64,000 nucleotides of DNA from Centroberyx gerrardi (lineage: Eukaryota > Chordata > Actinopteri > Beryciformes > Berycidae): the NCBI RefSeq assembly GCF_048128805.1, contig NC_136000.1, positions 18,878,446-18,942,445 of the forward strand. Reading direction: 5' to 3'. Positions 55,801 to 64,000 of this stretch are shown one piece after another. Below the pieces are notes generated by a model. It saw only the letters and a list, made by a program, of their open reading frames with translations, had not been told where the DNA came from and did no database searches. Within the stretch, counting starts at the first letter, position 1, and every line of letters starts with the position of its first letter. Both the position numbers and the translations under genes were made by a program.

Positions 55801-58800
55801 CCAACCCTCTGATTCAGCAGCACAACTGCAAAAATTCAGAGCACAAAGTCAAAGTGCTGGCTATGACAAAAATACAAAAGCCACTGTGAATACATGTAGT
55901 TATTTATGGGATGTGAAGAAAGGAATTGGTCGGTGTAAAAATTATTCAATAGTCTCTTATAGGATACTCTGCATGACTGCCATCCTTCCAATAAAGGACG
56001 CTTCCTCTCACCCTCTCCAGGTCCTGTTGGGAGGCCTGTAGCAGTGTCTGTCCGGAGGAGATCCACACCCGAGCCATGTTCAGATACAGACCTAGACCCT
56101 GCTCCTGCAGCCAGTCACACACCTGATCCTTTGACCAACGTGCAAATGGAGCATCCAGGTCACTGAGAAAAAGAAATGTGAACAGAGAAGGAGACAGAAG
56201 CAGTCAGATGAAGAAAAAGAAGAATAAGCATGTATGATCACAACCTTTCAAAAGCTGTATGGGTAGCTGTACCCTTGCAACAATATATTTAGATAACAAA
56301 TACATACTTGCAGCCATTTTGAATTGTAAAACATAAACCCATTTTAGTTATGTCTTCATTTTCCCAACACAAACTGCCATGTCAACAATCCCTGCATTGT
56401 CTCTCTGAATTTCAGTGTACGTCACAGAGAGTCAAATGAGGGAAACCACATCCTGATTCTCATTAGTCAAGGTGAATGCACACACTTACTTGTTGCCGTG
56501 TTGGAGATCACGGGACCAGCCCAGCCTGGGGCCTGCTGTGGCTCGCACTCCGCCCCTCTTGAACTCACCCTCTGATAGGTTGTCATCCAGGTTAAATGTG
56601 GTGGACTGACTTCTTTTTAGCCTTAAAAGAAGAAAGACACATTCAAGTTTATAAAGTAAAATCTCCACACAAACATATCAAAATTGCCTAGTCACCAAGA
56701 ACACTCCACATTTTTCATATTGCTAGCCAAGTCAAAGTCATAAATGCTCACAGCAACCATTTCTGTCCACTGTCCATTATAGCAAAGTTATTCAGCATCT
56801 TTTACATAGTGTTTTCTTACTTATTTAACCAGACAAGTGTTCCTTATTTTACAATGATCAGTCCAACGTCCTTAGAACAAATTCTACCAAATGTCAGTGG
56901 TACTCACTTCCCAAAGAGTTTCTTAATTCCTTTGGATTTTTTCTTGCCCTCTGGGGTAGTGGGGAGTGTCTGGGTGCTGTCGCTGTTCGATGACCTCTGA
57001 GACAACCCGGCCAGATCCAGATGGTCAGTGCCCTGTCGCTCCGTTTCAGCTGCACAAACAAACACCCACGGAGCATCATCAGAATCAGCAGCGTCAGTGT
57101 CTGAGACATGCACTGATCGGCAGAGACGGGGCCAGAACTGTGATCCACAAACACTCAGACAGGCACATGACAACTCCCAGACAGAGTGAGAGGTCATGGG
57201 GACGGGCATCAACGGCAATACCCTGCCTGGTAGGCATGCATCGGAGAAGGCTGTTGACTGACTAGCAATACATTCAAAAAGGTTGGTTGTGAATGAAACA
57301 TTTAGTTTCATTTGATAAAAAACAAGCTTATTCTAAGTTGTTTTGTCCTCCCATTAAATATGGGAGAATCAAAAATATTTACTGCAGACAGACAAACATG
57401 AAAGAAGCTTTTTAGAGAGCGGCCTCCTTCATGAAAAAAAAAAAAAAAAGGAGTATTAAAAAAAACATGCAGGCGCACACACAAAAAATAAGCATACACA
57501 ACACGCTGTTGTGTATGTTTATTCACGGCTGTATGTCGGACTGAAAACAGCGCTAATTAAAAGCCATTTGACTTGGAACAATGGCTAGTGTCATGGGTGT
57601 GGTTGAGGTACTGCAGCTACTGAAACATTGTATACTAAAATGATGTCAGCTGAATGAGTGAGTTTGGAAAAGAGGAGGATCCTTTTTTCTTCCAGAGAAC
57701 TACTGCAACCCTACAGTGACCTGTGGTCTATACTGTACCTAGCATAGGCGCACTCGCACTCCGGCTGCGGTCTTCATGTGTTACAAAGCACACACGCGAC
57801 ACGGCCCGACACAAAAAGAACAAGACAGAGGGCAAAGATTATGAAAGGAGCAACAACAGGGACAGGGGATTAGAGAGGTGGAACAAACACAGACACACGC
57901 GTATATAGTGCACACATAAAAAAGCACATACATACACAGACGAAAGGCATACAACACTACAGACACAGGCTTCCATAATTAAATGGGGACCACAGTTTGT
58001 GTGGGCTGCAAATTACGGTCTTGGTGCACATATTCCATGGGTGTGGCTTGGGAACATAAAAAGCTGTCCATGATGGCAGAAAAGCCTCCAAGACAGTGAA
58101 AAGTAAGGAAAAAACTTACACTCTCTAGGAAACTGCATCATCACCAATAAAATGCACAACAACTGGTCAAATGTCTGCCAAATGCAGAATGTGAGACAAG
58201 TGCTGGATTGTCCTTGCAAAGTCTCCAAAGACATCCAGCCGTTAAAACATGATGGCTTCCTCTTACCAAGGTTAGGGGTGCTGGCTGTCCGCTTGCCCCC
58301 GCGGATCTTGAAGAAGCCCCTTCCGAAAGAAGAACGAGCCTTTCTTGAGCCAAAGCTCTCATCCTCTGTGGTGGCAGGCAGGGTGGCAGAGGGACACATG
58401 GGAGGCTTGTCGCTGATCTTACTGATCTCTTCACTTGGCTTATTCTGAGAGAACAGAAAACATGACTCATATATAGCAGTTACACATACTGTACTGTAAG
58501 TTCTGGTAAAGTATATATAAAATAGTAAGCTATAACTAAGATTAGGGGACAGTTTGCTTTTAGAATTAACCTTTTTTCACTTGAGGAAACAGAGTTACAG
58601 ATGTACAGTATGCTGCACAGTTAAAGGCCAATCAGTCTACAAGGCTGTAACCACGTAGGACACTACCTTCAGAATAATTACATTTTTCAGACTTCTAAGA
58701 CAGAGGAGCCAGATACAAATAGAAAGGACAACACTTAAAGAGCAGTTTTGATAAAGCTAAAGGACTGCTTGCATTTATTACTTTTTCTGAGAGGTACTGG

Positions 58801-61800
58801 TATGCATTATTGGGTTATTGGTGAAGCTCAAGAAAAGATTAGCATGTTTCCCCTACAAATAAACACATTTGTCCCCTAAAAAGGACAATATTTACCTTTT
58901 CACTATTGCTGCCATCCAGGTGGTCCTGGCTGCCGGACTTGGTGGTATCTTGGGTGCTGAAATGACAAAGACCATAACAATGCCCACTTCAACCATGGCA
59001 GTGCACTTAAGATAATCAGCCTCAGTCTCAAGTAGTCTTGAGAAGCTGCAGTCTGGTGCTACAGGATATGAACCGCTGCTTCACACATTCATACTGTACT
59101 CACTCTTGTGTGTAACTTATAGAGGGCTCCTGGGACACTTCCTCACACTCTGTATGACTGCGGGGAATGGACAAGACAGGTGTTGGCTAACAGACAAGCT
59201 GGGAGCTGCACTCTATACATACAGTAGGAGATGAGCAATCCTCTGCCATAAGCAGTCTAATTGCTAAACGAATTAAACCATTTGATTTGTAGAGCATTGT
59301 GCCTAACACAGATGCAAAGATGCCATTCTATTCAACCTGAATAGAATGCTGCAGTGTGACAGGAAAAGATGGAAGAGACAGAGAAAATGACATGTAAAAA
59401 AAACAAACAAACAAAGAAGAGCCTGGTTTGAACACACAGTAAAACGCCACAAGTACATGGTACTTGCCCGAGTCAGCTGAGCATCTAGGACACCCTATAT
59501 CCATAGAATTTTATCGGGCGGATATTGGCCTTTTATTGGATATTGGCTAGTCAGTGTCGTCCAATACATTGGAGGTTCCTCCCTGACCACAGCTACATAA
59601 AAACAGTCTGTAGAACCTGCAATAATATTTTCTTTTCTTTGCCCATTTTATTTATTAATTTAATTGTATTATTAATGCAGAGTCAGAGTCAGAGTTTCCT
59701 CTACCATTAAATAGGTGGAATGGATCGCCCGGTCTTAAGGAGCTGCTAACCCCAAAAGAATGTCATAACTATTCTGGTTTCAATAGAGAGTTTTAGTGTT
59801 ACATGGTCTAAATGCTGTTTCAGAGGCTTTTCCACCCTGCCACCATGACAAGACTAAAATTCTGGGGGAAACGGTGACTAGTTGTAATTTTTTGGCATGA
59901 CAAAAGGTCAAATTTAAAGTTAGTATTCAATAGCTGTATTGGCCTTCAAAAACCCCTTTCAACCGAACCCTATAATGAACTCTAAATTGCAATAAATCAA
60001 TGCTGGTGAGAAAGGATAAAGTCCTGTGAGAAAGGATAAAGTCCTGTACATATTTCACCTTTCTATATCTGTTGGGCCCAACTCCGATACTCTTTCTGGA
60101 TCAGAAGATGACTGAGCAGAAGGGCTGGGTGAGGGAAAAGGCACTTCACTCAGTCCACTGAGGCTGTCCAGCTAAGCATGGATCAGAATGACAAACAAGA
60201 CAGAAAATACATTAGTAACAACTCCAAATGTTGGAAATCATGTGTTGTCCACAGTGTACATTGTCTACATTGTCTTTAACATTAACTGAATTTTCTCCTA
60301 GGGGCTAGAGTACACAGCAGCCCAAATCTGCACACATGCAGATTTGGGCTGACATGAGATGTTATTAGATTAATTGGATGGTGAGCCCTTCAACACCTAT
60401 TTCAAAAGTGTGAAATGTATGTAAGCTATGAATGTTTTTAATGAGATCTGAAGGTGCTTGAGGCATAAAAGCAAAACAGTAAAACAGAATTTGCACATTT
60501 TATCCAATAATCTTGACCGATAAGCTAGAGACAAGACAGCCAACACTAATTGGTGATGTCATCAATACAACACTTTGTGAAGCATCATACATTTTTACGT
60601 ATAATGTTCTTCACACATTGGAATTGCCAAACAGGCATTATGTTTAATACCTCTGATTTGTTATATACTTATTTATATTTATTTTTCCTTGCTGTATCCT
60701 ATTAATATTTGCTACTGCAACGATCCAATTTCCCCACAGGGATCATTAAGGTTTGATCTAGCTTATGACCTCCAGATGCAAGGAATTCTGACACCATGTC
60801 ATACTGTGCTGCACAAACCTCATCTGGGCTTTTCCCTTTCAATTGTTCAACATCCACAACCCCATGCCTTTCAAAGTCCATAGCCATAAGAGGGATGGAG
60901 ATGGAACCGTCACTCTGACTCTCGTCGTTCTCATTATCTTTGGATTTCTCTGGAATGGAAAATGAACAAGTTCAACCACAGAACAGTTGTTCTAGGAAAG
61001 ATGTAATTTAAGCTTTTGCTTCCTATTGCTGACTTAATAATTCTCTTATATTACAGTATTACTCATCTGTCATGACAGAAGACGTATCTAACCTTTCTTC
61101 CCTTGCACTGACATCACCATGTCCTGAACTTTCTTATACCGCAGCAGCGACTGCTTCAGTTCGTCAATCTTACGATCCTGTAGAGGAAGAGACAACAAAA
61201 AACATAGTAAGGTTCCTTTGCAGTAGGACAGTTGCAGCACTGAGTGTGATACAAAGTGGATAAAGCAGACAAGCACAACTTGTCTAATTTACCTTCTCTT
61301 CATTGGCTGCCATCAATGATTCAACTGCCTTTTTCATTCTCTGCACTTCCACATCTAGTGAAGAAAGAAAAGCATTACAAACAAACAGTGTTGTCCACAG
61401 TGTGAACTGTGGACTGTGAAAAATGTGGGGACTCCTGATGGATAGTAAGCCTGAACACACAGGGTACAATTGGAAGATTTAATACATATTGGAGATTGAT
61501 GTTTACCATATAGGCAGCAACTACAATTACTGACAGCAACTTCACTGTCATTAATTTTTTTGTTTGAAGAATCCTTCAAATTGATCAATCTTATCCTTGT
61601 GTGAGCAGGTGTTTACACTTGATGTGACATTTCACTTTGGTAGGACATTTTCACTTTTCAGAACACACGCTTTGCTAGAAGGTTGTGAGCAGTCAACCTC
61701 CAACATTAGCCGTATTGGGGATCTGTAGTCACCACCGGCATCCAAGCTTTTTTCCCTCAGGCTTATTATTCCTCAATTACAATGATTGCAAACAGGAAAA

Positions 61801-63847
61801 TTACTTGCTTTAAAGTGTGATCTGGGACACAAAATGAAAAAACATGGATCTACTTTTTTAAATTGTTTGAAGATGTGTAAGAGATATGACTTCAATTCAT
61901 TTTCAAAGTTAACCTAAGAAAGTGGTGTTGATTATGCATCCCCAGAGTGGCCAATTCAAGTTGATTATTTGCAGACTCCTGTTGAAATATGTGCACTGAA
62001 AGAAAAATGTAAGTGTTCTACCCAAGTGAAAAATCACCCATGGGAGAGGGCACAGATAAGATGACAGCTCTCACAACAAATATACTGTCACACAACACTG
62101 AATATGAGGACGACATTGCGGGTTAGCATGACACACACTGGTTGTTGGTGTGAGGACAGAACGTTTAGAGGAGGGTGAGGAAAGGGTGAGGAGAGATGTT
62201 CGGGAGTACAAGAGGTGATTATTGTTGGAGGACGTGAGGCGGGTGCACAGCCTGAACGGTTGACAGGGATGAGCAAGATGGTCTATGACAAACAATACCA
62301 TTCATTCCTCATTTCTGTTGAAAACACAAAGCAAACATTCCTAGTTACTGTTCCAGGTTGGACACTTTAAAAAAAAACAACACCCTGATAAGGGCTTTTG
62401 GTGGACCTTGCATTTGTTAAATTCAGACTCCTTAAAGTTGCCTGACAGTGACACAGTTTGACAGAGATGTGGCGCTCTGGCCTCCACAGACAGTCAGGTA
62501 TTAGCACTCCAACAGGTTATGATGGACAAGCAAGGTTCAGATGGCTCATGCCCATACATGCAAACAGGGGTTGAAATGATCAAGTGCAATAATAAACACA
62601 AGCATAAAACCCCCCTTACGTTTCTCTTTCAGCCTCTTTCTAAGAGTTTCATCTGGATGAGAGACTAAACAGGACAAAGAGTTATGAAACGAAAACTGGT
62701 TGCAGTTTCTGAAGATTGTCAACAGTCTGACTTGTATTAGAACTAACTGCTTTGGTAATTACACAGATATTAGCACTCAATCTTGTAATTTAATGTTGAG
62801 TAAAACAATTATTCGTCAAAGTTTAAACAACATGCATGTGCTAAGGCACATCAGGCAAAGTGGATGTGACCCGCTGGCTGTCCCACCTCTCTCTATGGGG
62901 TCCATGCTGCTTGACGCAACGGCTTTGAAGCCCGCCTCATCCTGCAGTCTCCTCATCTCTCCATCTCTGCCCTCCAGCTGCCTCCTCAGCGTGGCCAGCT
63001 CCTCCTGTCCCAACACAGGACAACAGTCAGGAACTTCACTTCACACACAGCCGCTACCTCCCCCGTCCCAACTCACCACTACAAACAAACCACAACACAA
63101 AGATTCACGGATGCTGACGCGGCAGACGGGCAGGCAGGCCACACCTGCACCGAAGGGGATGTGTGTGTGAGGTGGGTGGTGTGCGCTGATGTCAGGAAGG
63201 GTTGGTGCATCAGCAAGTTACGGGAGCCATTATACAATACGCAGTACATGTTTAAGGGACCAGAATGGGATCAGGCGTGGAGATGGCCAAATTATATTGT
63301 AAAACAAATTAAAGAAAACTGTTTGGGAAAAAAAAGTAATCCATGGGAAAAGTGAAAAGAGGAGGGAGAAAGAAAGATACAGCAAAACAGACTGAACTCT
63401 TGCCAAAAGAGGACAAAAAAAGCCCAAAATTAAAGCATACCTGTGGTTTGAAAAATGTGAATGTATGCTTAAACTGGTGCCTTGCGGATGTAGCCTAAAG
63501 GAAGTGGTATTTCTAAGTACACTTGATTTTTACTTTTTACTGTACCCCACAGTATAGTAAAATAAGTTATTTTATTGTTGTAAAAAAGTGACATAATTTA
63601 GCCTGTATGGGTAAAAAGAAAACTGGGGAAAAATTGCTGCACACCAGTTTTAACCATTTCTTCTTAAAAATAAAAAACATAACAGGAGCCAAGGGGAGAG
63701 GCCAAAAACCAAAATCATACGGCAAGCACAGCAGTAACCCTGAGAGAAGCCAACCTTCATAGCCTGGAGTTTGTGCTCCTTCCTCTGTTTCTCATACTGC
63801 ATCTGGCCCATTTTGATTTTCAGGCTAGAAAGCTTGGCCATAAGCGA
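52874..63847 (-). CDS. ppfibp1: Liprin-beta-1, 3' 21 coding exons (5' end outside window)
   Basis: Coding exons: 63755-63847, 62887-63004, 62620-62652, 61293-61354, 61093-61177, 60819-60949, 60059-60171, 59104-59157, 58896-58956, 58267-58444, 56908-57049, 56490-56621, 56012-56162, 55583-55694, 55257-55345, 54394-54516, 54075-54200, 53800-53988, 53506-53676, 53084-53149, 52874-52957. Total 2313 nt, 770 residues; stop TGA 52874-52876. Order: end of the N-terminal coiled coil (SLMAKLSSLKIKMGQMQYEK; VEVQRMKKAVESLMAANEEK), Ser-rich linker with basic SSFGRGFFKIRGGKRTAS, then three SAM domains (ARWSKDQVCDWLQEQGLGLY; WVTRWLDDIGLPQYK; WTNHRVMEWLRSADLAEYAP), and a beta-1 tail ending SVTDEESNA. Known: liprin-betas bind liprin-alphas and LAR phosphatases at cell edges and synapses. 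Liprin-beta-2 lacks this tail. The a/b copy is unresolved. The 60819-60949 exon uses a weak GTTTGT donor. Confidence 0.94.
54583..54975. mobile_element. hAT-type MITE with exact 8-bp target duplication, ppfibp1 intron
   Basis: 393 bp between matched ends TAGGGCTGGGCGATAT and ATATCGCCCAGCCCTA, flanked by identical octamers GTTGAAAC at 54575-54582 and 54976-54983. An 8-bp duplication with these ends identifies the hAT superfamily. No transposase is encoded. Confidence 0.93.
60006..60045. repeat. Perfect 20-bp tandem duplication
   Basis: GTGAGAAAGGATAAAGTCCT occurs twice head to tail, 14 bp inside the intron from the exon 60059-60171 donor. Young because both copies are identical. Confidence 0.95.
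60678..60770 (-). repeat. Repeat-derived tail with AATAAA in ppfibp1 intron
   Basis: On the plus strand TTTCCCCACAGGGATCATTAAG resembles the CCCC-x-GGG-AATAAAG tails of common fish retroposed repeats. On the minus strand it supplies a stop (60702-60704) and an AATAAA at 60678-60683. Confidence 0.4.
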
Positions 63848-64000
63848 CTAGCAGTAGAGAGGTAAACCAAGGAAGAGAGAGAAAATAAGAGATGTAACAA
63901 GTGAAAGATAAAACGAGAGGACAAGAAAGTGGAGACACCCAAGACTGAAGTTATTTATAAAGCACATTTAAAAACAGCCATCGCTGATCAAACAGACTCA

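Noticed and set aside
59490-59720. Possible MITE with TATCGGGCGGATATTGGCC-like words in a ppfibp1 intron
   Set aside because: No matching opposite end or target duplication found, so it is left unannotated.

Overview
This window is ordinary nuclear DNA from a vertebrate, most likely a teleost fish. The genes are split into many small exons with GT-AG introns. The interspersed repeats are types I know from fish genomes: tRNA-like SINEs, a 5'-truncated L2-type LINE, hAT-type MITEs, and CA, GA and ATT microsatellites. The proteins read as vertebrate orthologues. There is no operon, CRISPR array, phage or plasmid signal. All five protein genes lie on the minus strand, so the window is transcribed from high to low coordinates.

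Layout from low to high coordinates: (1) 1-799, the first three coding exons of a RIC8-family gene, called ric8b by protein match and position. (2) 800-3965, intergenic, with a short inverted-repeat element. (3) 3965-22074, complete rfx4: 18 coding exons, 736 residues, the long brain-type form with its own N-terminus and the RFX DNA-binding domain. (4) 22086-24460, the rfx4 upstream region. (5) 24460-45305, complete polr3b (RNA polymerase III second-largest subunit): 28 coding exons, 1132 residues. (6) 45675-50125, a secreted EndoU-family poly(U)-specific endoribonuclease: 8 coding exons, 313 residues. (7) 50126-51880, intergenic. (8) 51889-63847, the 3' 21 coding exons of a liprin-beta-1 gene (ppfibp1); its 5' end is outside the window.

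I built the exon models by eye from splice signals and family knowledge. As an internal check, the coding lengths of rfx4 (2211 nt), polr3b (3399 nt), endoU (942 nt) and the visible ppfibp1 part (2313 nt) all divide by three, and the phases join at every junction. Order and orientation polr3b-rfx4-ric8b match what I recall of human 12q23; the upstream partners (endoU, ppfibp1) do not, which suggests a synteny break upstream of polr3b.

I see no new multi-gene system. The points most worth checking are regulatory: a perfect palindromic RFX X-box inside an rfx4 intron (possible autoregulation); candidate conserved enhancers in introns of rfx4 and polr3b; an overlapping 68-codon upstream ORF on rfx4; microsatellites abutting two polr3b splice sites; a GC-AG intron in rfx4; and a repeat-supplied stop plus poly(A) signal inside a ppfibp1 intron.
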